Assembly: GCA_940337035.1 (NCBI GenBank)
Contig: OW679202.1
Span: forward strand, 45,277,763 to 45,341,762
Source: Agriotes lineatus
Taxonomy: Eukaryota > Arthropoda > Insecta > Coleoptera > Elateridae
DNA length: 64,000 nt
Direction: 5' to 3'
Shown: positions 47,401 through 57,859 of the stretch, piece after piece
Numbering within the stretch: the stretch's first letter is position 1
Layout of the letters: each line of letters starts with the position of its first letter
Program-made: the position numbers and the translations under genes
Notes under the pieces: model-generated
Database searches by the model: none
Told to the model about the DNA's origin: nothing
The model's input: the letters and a program-made list of their open reading frames with translations, nothing else

Positions 47401-47929
47401 ACATTGGAGATACTAGATCACACTGTGTTTATAGTTGTGACATGGGAATAATAGAATTAAAAAAAAAAGAATTATGCCTACATTCTGTTCACATACAGTT
47501 ATTGTGACAAAGAGCCAGATTTAGTATTTATCACGTAAGAAACGTCAGCAAAAGCTATAACTTGGTGAATTTTACCTGGCAATGAAATTCGCATCTGCGC
47601 TTTTGAACATATTAATTTTCAAGCAACGTACAAATCTGAGAAACTCATATAAAGGCTAAATATACAATTTTGATGCGTCAAATAATAGAATTCCAAAAAT
47701 AGTATGTATAAAAGTTGTCTGTATGTGAGTGGATGCGTACATGCACAAGGAATACAGATCGAGTATGTACTCGAGAGTTATAGCACAGCTTTTTCAAATT
47801 CCCGATTCAAATTTTGCCCAGTAGCAGGATCCTATTAATTATTCAACGTAAATGGCTAATGATTGACTGCTGGGGTTTTTGTAATACCAATTTTGCAGTT
47901 TTACAATGAAATTTTTAATTATTTGCTAG

Positions 47930-49340
47930 TAAGTTATCCAGTAACCAGTCAATCTTCTACGAATTTGAGTCGCTACTATGTTTGGATGTGCACTTAATCT
48001 CTGGTGTAGTTAACACTCTAGTTCTCTATTTCCTGTTTAACAGTTACTACACTGAACTAGCGGTTGATAACTTATTTAAGAACGAACCTGAGGGTATCCA
48101 TGACCATTCGCAGCACTCTAGACTGGAATCTTTCAAGTATGGCACTATTAGAGTTGAAGGCAAATTCCCATAGTTCGAGACTTACTGTAGGCCATACGGG
48201 TTTGAAGATGCTGTTGTAAATCAAGACTTCCCAAAAATTCTACTCTGGTTTACTGAATGTATGTTTGCGCGAAGTAAGTCGTCGATCTAAGTGAATTCCT
48301 AGGTATTTTGCTTCTTCTTTTTGAATATTCACTGGTTGTTGAAGCGAAAAAAAAGCACAATTGTCTTTTTTTTAGGAAAAATTACTTTGAATGATTTACT
48401 TTAGTTGGCCTTTATGCCCCACTTTTATAGCCATTTCTGTATGTTGTCTAGGTTGCCTTGCAGGATGTTTGCAGCAATTGTAGGTATTCTATGTTTAGCC
48501 AGCACTGCTGTGTCGTCCGCGTTGCTTTAGTGGTATTGTTGATTGTTGGAAGACCAGTCGTATGGACTAGGTAAAATTGGACGTAACACACTACCTTGCG
48601 ACACTCCGGAGTTGACCGGAAACAGTGTTGTTAATGTTTCCTGGAATTTGACAAGGAACTGTCTGTCTTGTGGGTATGATTTAAGATTTAAGTATGACAT
48701 ATATGCTGTCTAGCAATGATTGTTTGATTATATACAGGAAACAATCATTTTTGTCTTTTACGCGAGTCTATGCAATTGCTCTATAGTACCGCGTTCTTGA
48801 TCCGAACCGATGGTCGGGTATAAGATGTTTTTCTTTCAGAATAGGTCTGATGTTTTCAAGAATAGCTTCTCAGAGAATTTGGATACAATCGGTAGGAGCC
48901 TAATCTGTCTGTAGCACTTCACCTCGTCGTGATACGGCACTTTCCATTGACTAGCAAAATTGCCGATTCTAGTGATCTATTTCAGGAAGCTCCCTGAATA
49001 TTCTTCTTGTTATTAAGTTGTAACTTGGCGACTGTTTTGGTTTTAGTCCTTTTTTTATTACTATTGTTATCTCAGCTGCTCTGAGAACGGTTACATTGGT
49101 AATTCTAATTACAGTTGTTCTGAAACGCTCTTATATTGTTGTATTTTAGTGTTTTTTCATCTGCTGAGATTTCAAATTCAAATGGTTGAAATACTTTTCT
49201 AAATTGTTCTGCAGATAACTCCGCAACTTATTCGCCATTCTTGGCCTAGCCCCCATAATGTTTTCTTCAAGAGGGAATCGTTGTTTGTGGCTTTAACTTT
49301 CTTGTGCCTTTCCACAAGAAGTACTCGGTGGCTTCTTCTT
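47930..49340 (-). pseudogene. Reverse transcriptase of the reverse Jockey-clade element
   Basis: Pieces from high to low coordinates: FRKVFQPFEFEISADEKTL, SYNLITRRIFRELPEI, IRPILKEKHLIPDHRFG, YVILKS, SGVSQGSVLRPILPS-type sequence, NADDTAVLAKHRIPTIAANI (catalytic Asp pair, normally YADD), LQGNLDNIQKWL, and after 48130 SSLECCEWSWIPSGSFLN and VVTVKQEIEN in the thumb/tail. The first catalytic motif (F.D...AFD) is not discernible. Interrupted by many stops. Confidence 0.65.
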
Positions 49341-49344
49341 CTTT

Positions 49345-49795
49345 TAATGGGGTTAGTTGTTAGCTGCACTGAAACCTATTGGTCCATTGTGCTTTCCACC
49401 TTACTTGCTATGGGTCTCGTTCGAAGAGGCCGGTTTCCAACACTAAGAAAAGAATCCTACCCATAGGAACGTCCCTTATTGCCTGGGGTTCGACCAGGCC
49501 GGCTCCAAAATGTTTATATCTCAGTGTTAGGAGAGCTACACATTGACATAGAACATGAATTGAGGTTTCGTCCTCCATCTGGCACTCCCTATAGGTGGCA
49601 TCATTTACGATTCCAATTGTAAATAAGTGCTCCTGTAGGTGGCCGTGTCCTGTTAATAGACCAATCACAATCCTAATATTTTTCCTGCTCATTGACAAGA
49701 GAGAGGAGGTGTTACCAGGTGACATTTCCCCAATAAGGACATTGTCCTGACGTAGCCTTGGCATCGAAGCCTACTGTTACAGTTACGCATTGCAG
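49345..49795 (-). mobile_element. Nested non-LTR 3' fragment (post-RNase H region)
   Basis: The frame 49764-49408 reads SSLLSMSRKNIRIVIGLLTG, HGHLQEHLFTIGIVNDATYR, CQMEDETSIHVLCQCVALLT and PMGRILFLVLETGLF. This matches the segment that follows RNase H in R1/I/LOA-type ORF2 proteins, including the C..C....H..C-type cluster (CQMEDETSIHVLCQC). A short 3' end with ATTAAAAGAAGAAGAAG (about 49363-49347, complement) follows. It sits between the endonuclease and RT of the host Jockey element in the same orientation, so it is a 5'-truncated later insertion. Jockey elements lack this region. Confidence 0.65.
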
Positions 49796-49799
49796 GTAG

Positions 49800-50760
49800 T
49801 TTAAAATTGCCTTGATTTTGTCGCGATTTAACTTTACTCCTTTGTTAAATTTTGATTTATCATATGATATTCTCTTTCAGTATCATAAAACATATGCCTC
49901 TTGTTTCGGGTTCCTTAATTACTGGTGTCGAGTTCCAGGTTGCTACTATATTGTTACAATTAAAAATTCTATTTCTTCATATATGTCGACTGCACCTTTG
50001 AAAGGCAGTTTTAGAGATAAATTTTCTTCCATTGTGTTTCGAAAGTTTTCCCAATCTGTTATCTTTGAGTTAAGTGTTAAAGCTCTGCTTTTACAGATAA
50101 CATTTTAGGTCAAGATAATGATCACAGATGAATGGTCTGAGGACAGTTGAAGGTCACTCTGCCTTGAGGCAGTTAACAGGCACTCCCTTGACTACGCAAA
50201 AATCAATAACATAAGGAATTTTTCTGCGGTCGGTTGGCCAGTATGTCGGCTTTCCTGTTGAAGGTGTTTTAAGTTGTTGCTTTGCATTGTTCTGAACAAT
50301 TCTCTGCCTTTTGGTGTTGTGAGTGACGAGCCCCATTGCGGATGCTTTGCGTTGTGGTCTGCATCCACTATGAATCGATGTCTGAGGGAATTATAGAAAT
50401 GTTCAAACTGCTCTTTCTTACTAATATGCTTTGATAAACAATAGACCCCAGCAATAGTAATAGGCCCAAACCGATCTTCTACTATGATGCTAGTAGCTTG
50501 AATGTGTTCTTGCTTGTAGTTTCCTTGGAGGTGATGACTTATAGTATTCTTAATTATCACCATAGTACCTCCATGTGCGCTGCTTCCCGGTGTTGTGTGT
50601 TATAGATTGTGTACCTTGGTATTTTTATATAACTTATTGCAGTAAAGTGCGTTTCCGAAATAATTAGGATGTCTATTTCCTGGCATGTGATGGAGGTCTT
50701 TATTTTATGAAAGTTATGTGTGTTTTAAAGAGCTAACTTAAGTTGTTTAGCCATTAGGCG
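49800..50760 (-). pseudogene. APE endonuclease of the reverse Jockey-clade element
   Basis: From about 50720: DILIISETHFT and IPRYTIYNTQH. The open frame 50563-50192 gives HLQGNYKQEHIQATSIIVED, RFGPITIAGVYCLSKHISKK, VDADHNAKHPQWGSSLTTPK (GD.NAKH block, with the Gly changed) and QPTAEKF. The next frame gives YWPTDRRKIPYVIDFCVVKG and, after 50160, VLRPFICDHY (normally SDH). AWNSTP-like VATWNSTPVIKEPETRG at about 49920 belongs to the linker to RT. Confidence 0.7.
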
Positions 50761-50859
50761 AGTGTTGAAACGACTGTTAATAGATTTAGCACAGTGCTCA
50801 CCTGTGTCATAAACCCTTTTATCATATTTTTCAATTCTTGCATGCCATTTTGATTTGGC

Positions 50860-51420
50860 ATTTGTTGTTATGTCAATTGGTTACTTTCTTTACTGCTTTT
50901 TTCTTAGAGGGGGAAAGGTTTTTCCTTGAACTTCTTTGTAAGTAGCACGCCCGTTGTGGTTGGCTGGGTGGTTGCTATTATAAAGAATGCATTTGACATT
51001 AGATTTTTTCTTTTATTGGCATTGGTTGCTAAGGTGATTACTTGAGCATTTCACACAGCGAAGAAATCGAATTATTTCTTTTGTGTGACCGTATCATTGG
51101 CATTTTCGACACTGGACTATTTCTCGTTTGTTTCTAGTCGGTTCAAAGTTTACTTTACTATACTATAGATATTCTATCTCATACATTTATTTACTATTAT
51201 CGTTTGGTCAATCTAAAAAAGAGATAACGGAGCTTTGTTTTGCATTTGCTTGATGTTGAATATACTAGTAGCGATATGTTCTAAATCTTCCAGCCCCAGT
51301 TTAATTTCTTGTGTATCTGTTGACTAGTAAATTCCCTTTAAAACAACTTTGAAGCTTTTTTCTTGTTTTATTTTCAAAATTTAAAGCATTTTCTTTGCAA
51401 AAACTAAGAGTGAGACTTCG
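50860..51420 (-). pseudogene. ORF1 (Gag-like) of the reverse Jockey-clade element
   Basis: Pieces from about 51400 downward: FKVVLKGIYSSTDTQEIK and NIKQMQNKAPLSLFF, resembling the pre-zinc-knuckle domain, then NFEPTRNKREIVQCRKCQ, YGHTKEI, RCVKCSSNHLSNQCQ and CILYNSNHPANHNGR for the three zinc knuckles, ending with KTFPPLRKKQ. Stops replace several residues (for example in the first knuckle), and one Cys of the third knuckle is changed to Tyr. Confidence 0.65.
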
Positions 51421-52250
51421 ATTTGATGTATTTGTACTACCTGTGTAGCCTTTTTATTGTGATCTGCCACAACTCAATTCACAATTATAAAAATTGGTTT
51501 TACATGGATCGCGCAGATTTTCGAAATTTTGCCATTTGATATACCTATCTAAAAAATTAAAAAGTGATAATTCAACAGAAATTTATGATAAAGCATTTAA
51601 CATTGTCAAGTAACATGCGACAGTAAATATAGTTTAGAAGCAGGTTGTTACGATCCAGTATCTCAAACTAATTTTTTATTGTTAAATATCTTAGGAAAAC
51701 TTGAGTAAATTTTAGTTCGATATTCATGCTTATTATACTGCACTTGTTTTTGGAAATTGTTTGGTTTTATAGGTTGTAATTTGGAATCGCAAACACAATT
51801 TCCACATTGACCTGCAAATTGTTAAAGTTATGAAGATTAAATCCCACATATAACATAAGATGCATAGCAATGAGAAACGAAAAATATATTTGAACATTTC
51901 AGAAATTGAATTTGTCCAAAATTTAAACAATATTATTTAGTTGTGTTGATATCTATGCAAATATTTAGCAGTACGCGTTGTCATAGGTACATTAGGTACT
52001 TGATAATCGACCTCTTGCGATCTCGTCCCAACAACTTGATTACAATGATATCTATAAATAGGACATACATAAAAGCAAATTTCACATGTTAATTTATAAT
52101 GGCAGGTAATCTCATCACATGTTATCGTTTCAGTAATTATGTTATAGCGATATTGTAGCAAAATACCAATTGTTGGATTCAGGATGCATTAACTTTATTT
52201 AATATTATGCGATTTATCAGTCTAATTTTCAATCATTTCAAATTTCCCAG
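51420..52250. other. No gene recognised
   Basis: AT-rich stretch between the Jockey relic and the possible piggyBac relic. Its reverse-strand frame at 52161-51937 contains several Cys (CDEITCHYKLTCEICFYVC), which could be the Cys-rich C-terminus of the neighbouring piggyBac-like relic; this is weak. Confidence 0.3.
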
Positions 52251-52259
52251 GAACTTAGA

Positions 52260-53350
52260 ATCCTCGAAGTTTTTTTTGCAATTTATGGAAAATTTTATCT
52301 TCCAGTCCTTGCATTATTTTTAAACAAAGGATTATTATTTGATAGGTTTTTAGGGTTTTATCTCTGGGACTGATCAGTCGGGTTTTTTCAAGAGTGGTGG
52401 AAACCAGTAGTACACTTTTCATGTCGTACCACTGAATGACACTGATTTTTTCATCTGAGTTCCTTCTCCTACATTTTCATTCATCAGATGAACAGCTGGT
52501 TGCAATCTAAATTTGATTATTGTCCTGGTTCCCAAAACACGTCAGCTCTCTTTAAGCGCTTGTGTTAGTTTCATGACAGTTAAGGCGCCCAGCCTCAGTT
52601 TACTTGCATTTTTACACACAAAGATGTTTACTGTGATATTCTTCAAAGTCCAAGGCCAGACCCGACAAAGCAGCACAAAAAATCGTTTTAAACCTTCAGA
52701 AGTGGGTCTATCTCTAACAATTTTAAGCCGTAAATACCTGTAAATGGATTTATCTGTTCCTCCCCATCAACAATAACTTTGTATGGCAAGGACAAACATC
52801 TCTTTTTGACTTTTAAACGCATTTAGGCTTTACTCTTCATACTTTGTCCGAGATTTTTCCACCAATAACTACTCTTGGATGGATGCCAATGGTAAAAAGT
52901 AATATCCCTTGTAATGAAGTTAGTAATGGTATAAACTTTGCTATCCTTTGCCTAGTACATTATTGTATTTTTGGGAATCTTAGTATAGGCATTGAAATAG
53001 CTTTTCCAAAAAAGCGTTTCCAGCAGTGTGGGATCTAAAAGGTTGTGACATAGAAAAATTGTCAATACTTGTGAAATTACCTTTCTGATTTGTGGTATCT
53101 TGCAAGTTGACTTTATTGTTTGGTAGATCTTTTGTTTTCGTCAACTACTTGGCTATACTTTTCTTCGGATTAATGTGTCTGAAAATTTATAGAATGTATT
53201 TGTTTCGTTATTTTCCATCACATCAGCGACTTCCAATAATTGATAAACTTGCAATTCACTTTCCTTCAACTCTGAATCAGTCTCGGGATCATCATAACCA
53301 CTGAATTCGTTGGAAACTTTATTCTTATTCTCATTCTCATTTTCGTACGT
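52260..53350 (-). pseudogene. Possible piggyBac-like transposase relic (reverse strand)
   Basis: Reverse strand starts with an acidic region (EFSGYDDPETDSELKESELQ, 53320-53260), then a stretch with many stops, then FKTIFCAALSGLALDFEEYH (about 52690-52630), KISVIQWYDMKSVLLVSTT (52450-52395), resembling 'SVVKWYDNK.V.LLS', and LCLKIMQGLED (about 52330), resembling 'YNKFMGGVD'. Order and spacing fit a piggyBac transposase, but no catalytic Asp can be assigned with confidence and terminal repeats (TTAA sites) were not found. Confidence 0.4.
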
Positions 53351-53766
53351 CTTTTAAGTCTCTGTTAGCTTCTAAATTCCTTGTCGGCTTCTCATCATCG
53401 TCTCCAGGTTTAAATGCTTTTTCTGTAAAAAATACTAAAATATTGACAAATTACTATTAATTTTCCAGAGAGCGAGGTTAGAATATTTATGCTAGAAGAT
53501 TGTCATACTAACTCCATCTCCATTTCAACAACCCGTGCAAAAAATGAATTAGTTTGCCGATGTTGTGTAGTACATTACAGTTTTTTGTACTTACTCTCAC
53601 GTGTCACTTTTCGAAAAGCCGCCATTGCGCAGATTGATCAAATACGTTAAAACCATTGACGTAAGTCATTTGATTAGGCTTCCCATCACTATATGGTGTT
53701 CTGTAAGGATTCATTTTACATTGGGGTTGCAACCAATGTATTTGTACTATAGCGAATATATAAGTC

Positions 53767-54046
53767 CCGGGTGGTGTAGCTTGAACAAGCGTCCACGTTC
53801 GATCAGCAGAGTTAAGCAACGCTCTCTCTGGTCAGAACTTGGATGGGAGTTCCACGGCTGCTTCTCCCGGCACCTCGTGGTACGGCTGCCACGAAAAAAA
53901 GTTGGTCCCGGTTGTCATAATAACATCATGACAGTGGTTAGTGGGGTTGGAAGTCCCCATAAAATGTACAGTGGCGCCTATAATTGGCCAAACGGCTGTT
54001 GGCGGAGTGCGAATAAAATTAAAAATAAAATAAAATAAAAATAACG
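53767..54046 (+). mobile_element. 5S rRNA-derived SINE
   Basis: 53771-53893 resembles 5S ribosomal RNA: GATCAGCAGAGTTAAGCAAC (53801-53820) and TGGTCAGAACTTGGATGGGA (53829-53848) match the internal pol III promoter region (A box, intermediate element, C box) of 5S genes. The usual first 5S bases and the terminal stem are altered, so it is not a functional rRNA gene. A unique body of about 110 bp follows with GGCGCCTATAATTGGCC-type sequence, ending in an A-rich tail (AAAATAAAATAAAAATAA) at 54010-54043. Head, body and tail define a SINE of the 5S-derived (SINE3-like) class. No clear target duplication was seen. An open frame across it (53601-54038) is not a gene. Confidence 0.75.
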
Positions 54047-56257
54047 CCTTCCGAGTCTATTTTAATGAACTAGTATAGTTATAGAAAAATACAGATTTTT
54101 ATGAAGTAGCCTGAGTAAAAATATGCGTTGGTTCTTTAAATAGGCCTTGTAGTCCGAATTTGTCCTTACCTTTGAAGATACATTCTACGGTAACAATTTA
54201 CGCTTTCTAATAAAACTTTACATAACCATATTTGAAAAAGCCCTTAATAAAAGTTATAACCGTCATTATTGCATTGCTTATAATATAATCTATTATTCTA
54301 ACGAAAATTGTCTCACAGATTTAGAGCGTGCGAAAGACGGTGTTAATGCTAAGTAATATACGGTAGGTTGTATTCCCATTATAAGAGTGTTTAAATGCTA
54401 CATTTAAATACTGGATAATTTGTTGGTTATAACTTTATAAGTAACCACTTACACTCGTATTTTTGTGCTACGTTAAGCTGGACTTAATGATGATATTTTA
54501 TTCTAAAACTGCAGTTAAGCCTCATGCTGGGAAACACCTGTTGATTGGCAGGATTCGATTTTGATGAAAATACGAGGTTCAATATATAGAAATAAATTAT
54601 CAACGACGAATTTGAATTTTTTAACTTGTTTATAAGTACATACTATATAGTGTATGATTATTATATTTTAAGCTGCTATAATTTTAATTCTTGGGAGTTA
54701 GTATTATAATTAATTAATTTATTATTGAAAGTAGTAGCCCTGTGCTATATGTAAAGAAAAAAACAATTATCTTTAGATAATGGAGAGTATTTTAATAAGC
54801 TCTCATTTATATGCGGCATCTATATTGATTAGTACATCATAGGTAACTCTTAAAATGATAACATTCGAATTGATTTTCTCTATTTAAAACAAAAGATATT
54901 TTAGTTCTTGTTGAACAGAAATATTTTAGCACCAGTAAATACAAAATATTGTGTATATCTGGCCGTCCATGTATTATACGTTTTTCTTAATTGTTAGCTA
55001 GAAATTCAAACAAGCAGCAGCATAAAAAAGAATAAGGCTATAGAACATACTTAAGTATTTTTTGTAAAGCCATAAGGGTGACAGAATTAAACCTTTTTAA
55101 GATGGTCTCACGGCAAACTTTTAGATGAAGTGCAGCACCCATAATTTTACTTTACTATACATTTCTCAACTTATTTCTGGGGGAATTTGATTTTCAGATA
55201 GCAAAGAGAATAGCTAGCTTAAGAAGCTGAACAAAATGAGGTTGTGGAATAGCAAAAGAAATTTTTGGAATATAGGGAATTCATATGTCCTGGACATATG
55301 TATGCTGTGAAAACTGCAAGCGGTATTAAGTGGGTGGGAAACATTTTTCTTGAAGTATTCAAGTAACAAATGTTGCGAGCCTCATGAATGTTAGCAGAAA
55401 AGGACACCGTTTCAATTCAAGGGCGAATGTGCAGCAAGCTGTCCAAAAGCGGCTTCGCCTGCAAATTGTAGTGCTCCATTTGAACCAGCGTTGTATAATC
55501 GCAAAGCCAAAGAATTATTATAGCATTGTATTTATTCAAAGTAATGGCCCTCAACATTTATGCGTGATCCTGCTTTGGCTCTAACTTACTGAAAAACAAA
55601 CCTTTATTAATCAGCTCACTATTGCGTCAATATAATTTCCATGATTCAAACTCAATTTCTCTTGAGGAAAAGTGAATACAGTCAACAGGAACAACTTTGA
55701 AAATATTGATTACTACCTTCCCTCTATCGAGAGAAATCCAAGTAAATTCATTCCACTCATTGGCGTTTCGTGGATGAATATGTAGTAGAAATATATTCAC
55801 AGCTCGTCCATGGTAAAAACTGCATGCAAAAACCGATCGTTTCGTTTGCAAAGCAGCTGTAACTAGGTAATTTTGTTCGTAATTCACAAAAGAAAACTTT
55901 CCATTCAAGATTGAAACGAGTATTGTGAAAAAATGAAATGGCTTGTGACCAATCCAATCATTTGATGATGTAGAGACAGAAACCTTTCGATGTAAGTTGC
56001 TCTCTCATTTTTTTTTTGGTTACACATGTTACTGGAAATATTTGTACATTTTGTGCTCTCAGTACTCGGTTTCTCAATTTTTAAATTTTCACCTAAAATG
56101 TGATGACGTGAGACACATATTGTAAGAGAGTTAACTTTTCCAGAGAAAGTTTGTACTAATTATTGTTGTTCTACTTGACAATGAATGTTTTGCCTTCCGT
56201 AAAGCATTACTATTACACTACCTTTTATATAGGCGTTTGATGAGTTGTCTGTCAATA
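54047..56257. other. No gene recognised; unresolved reverse frames at 55.2-55.96 kb
   Basis: 54047-55150 shows no signal. On the reverse strand, 55957-55219 contains several partly overlapping open frames with few stops (for example FVNYEQNYLVTAALQTKRSV and NEWNEFTWISLDRGKVVINI), but I recognise no family. On the plus strand, 55384-55470 reads NVSRKGHRFNSRANVQQAVQ, which weakly resembles the C-terminal 'G.RF.S..DV..AV...L' part of mariner transposases. Either reading might be a relic. Confidence 0.3.
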
Positions 56258-56458
56258 CGCCCGTCCACTTGTGGATAGATTCAGGAAGATAAAATAAACC
56301 GATAATAAAGAGTGACAAAACTTCGGATTGTTCTTCCTTACAGAGTTATTGACCAACAAAGTATTAAAAATGTATGTTTTACAAAATCAAGTTTTATTGA
56401 TAATAAATACATTAAATGTTACATTAAATGTTCAAATAAGCCACCTTCCACTTCAACG
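56258..56458. repeat. Left terminal inverted repeat of the mariner-like element
   Basis: Pairs with 57632-57832. Contains AGATAAAATAAACCGATAAT and AGTTATTGACCAACAAAGTA in both arms. Confidence 0.85.
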
Positions 56459-56602
56459 CAAAATGTATGTTTTACAAAATCAAGTGTGCTTTCAAAAAAC
56501 AACCTCTTGTCTTTTATTTACATTCTTATGATAATACATAGTTAGTTTATGTCAGTTTATGACACTAAAAGTAATAATTGTGATTTTTTTTCCTTTGTCA
56601 TA

Positions 56603-57671
56603 ATGGAAAGATTTTATTCAAATCGTGAGTATGTAGAAATGTTAGAATTGTTGGTTGCTTGCAATGACAACGCTACTGCAGCGGCTACTGCATGCGCGGT
56701 AAAGTTTCCATTACGGCGTCACCCCAGTAAGTAAGTAATAAGAGGTGTTGAACAACGACTTATTGAAACTGGTGGATTGAATCCAAGAATAAAGCTTTCA
56801 GGGCGTCCAGAGAAACTTTCAGTTGTTGAACAAGAAGACATTTTGGAAATTGTTGAAACAGAACCTAGCAAAAGCACACGCAAGATTTCAGCACTAACAC
56901 ATAATCATGCTAATCATGTTTATAGATTACTAAAACGAAATGGATTGTATCCATTTAGAGCACAACAGTACAAGTGTTGCATGGTGGAGACATGCCGGTT
57001 CGACTTAATTTTTGTAGATGGTTGGTAACCAGAATAGATCATTATCCAAATTTTATCAAAAATTGTCTTTGGAGTGAAGGGTTTATGTTTACTCAAGAGG
57101 GTATAATAAATTTGCATAATATTCAAAATTGGTGTGATGCTGACGAAAATCTGCATTTAACTCGACAAAGATGCTTTCAAAGACGTTGGTCAGTTAAATA
57201 TTTGGGCTGGATTGCTAAACAACACAGTTATTGGACCGCACATTTTACCAAATCGTCTAACATCAGCATTATACTATGAATTTGTAAATGAAACCTTATT
57301 AGATGAGATTCCTATTATTAATAGACGGCGTTGTTGGTATCAACATGATGGTGCTCCAGCACATTATGTTCTACAAGTCAGGAATTGGTTAAATACAAAC
57401 TTCCCTGACCGATGGATTGGAAGAGGTGGACCAATAACTTGGCCACCCAGATCACCCGACCTTAATCCGTTAGACTTCTTTTTTTTTGGGATATGCCAAA
57501 GAAAAAGTTTATCTACAACCAGTTGTTGAACAGGCAGATGTGATTGATCGTATTCGTGCAGCTGTAGCTGTAATAAAGGACGACATGTTAGAGAGAGTAA
57601 GTGCTTCTCTGTTAAACCGCACTAGAAAATGCATTGAAGTGGAAGGTGGCTTATTTGAACATCTAATGTAA
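56603..57671 (+). pseudogene. Mariner-like transposase, inactive
   Basis: DNA cut-and-paste transposase, broken. In order: ATG at 56603, N-terminal domain (MERFYSNREYVEMLELLVAC, NATAAATACAVKFPLRRHPS), an in-frame TAA at 56732, helix-turn-helix part (GRPEKLSVVEQEDILEIVET, STRKISALTHNHANHVYRLL), a frame change near 56990, CLWSEGFMFTQEGIINLHNI (first catalytic block; the usual Ser-Asp-Glu reads Ser-Glu, so the Asp is missing), a frame change near 57200, GPHILPNRLTSALYYEF, WYQHDGAPAHYVLQ (second Asp), RWIGRGGPITWPPRSPDLNP and LDFFFFG (third Asp). A T-run slip at 57477-57487 shifts the C-terminus, which ends EVEGGLFEHLM. If the third acid is the Asp of PLDFF, 41 residues separate it from the second. 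Confidence 0.8.
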
Positions 57672-57832
57672 CATTTGATGTATTTATTATCAATAAAACC
57701 TGATTTTGTAAAACATACATTTTTAATACTTTGTTGGTCAATAACTCTGTAAGGAAGGACAATCTGAAGTTTTGTCACACTTTATTATCGGTTTATTTTA
57801 TCTTCCTGAATATATCCTCAAGTGGACGGGCG
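57632..57832. repeat. Right terminal inverted repeat of the mariner-like element
   Basis: Complement of 56258-56458; it includes the last codons and stop of the transposase relic (stop at 57669-57671). Confidence 0.85.
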
Positions 57833-57859
57833 TTACCTTTGTAACACCCTGTATATATA

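Larger units (their letters stand above)
47850..51420 (-). mobile_element. Decayed Jockey-clade retrotransposon (reverse strand)
   Basis: Read right to left, all parts of a Jockey-type element occur in order: ORF1 with CCHC knuckles (51420-50860), endonuclease (50760-49800), RT (49340-48190) and a C-terminal tail to about 47930. Stops and frameshifts are numerous, so the copy is much older than the one at 24.8-28.3 kb. Between endonuclease and RT lies an inserted fragment (49345-49795) from a different non-LTR group. Without the insert the element would be about 3.1 kb. Confidence 0.7.
56258..57855 (+). mobile_element. Mariner-like transposon with about 200-bp inverted ends
   Basis: Left arm 56258-56458 and right arm 57632-57832 are inverted copies with only about a dozen differences: CGCCCGTCCACTTG at 56258 and its complement ending at 57832, through CCACCTTCCACTTCAA on the inner side. 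The right side continues to an outer tip ACACCCTGTATATA (57844-57857), typical of mariner-type ends; the left outer tip is not recognisable, so the left terminus is damaged. The transposase relic lies between the arms, and its last codons lie inside the right arm. Within the left arm AAATGTATGTTTTACAAAAT occurs twice (about 56368 and 56460), a partial duplication. Confidence 0.8.

Noticed and set aside
53601..54038. 145-codon open frame
   Set aside because: It runs across the 5S-derived SINE and its A-rich tail; the translation has no domain and the DNA similarity to 5S explains it.
55384..55584. Plus-strand mariner-like C-terminus (GHRFNSRANVQQAV)
   Set aside because: Too short, with no preceding catalytic blocks in any frame; kept only as a remark.
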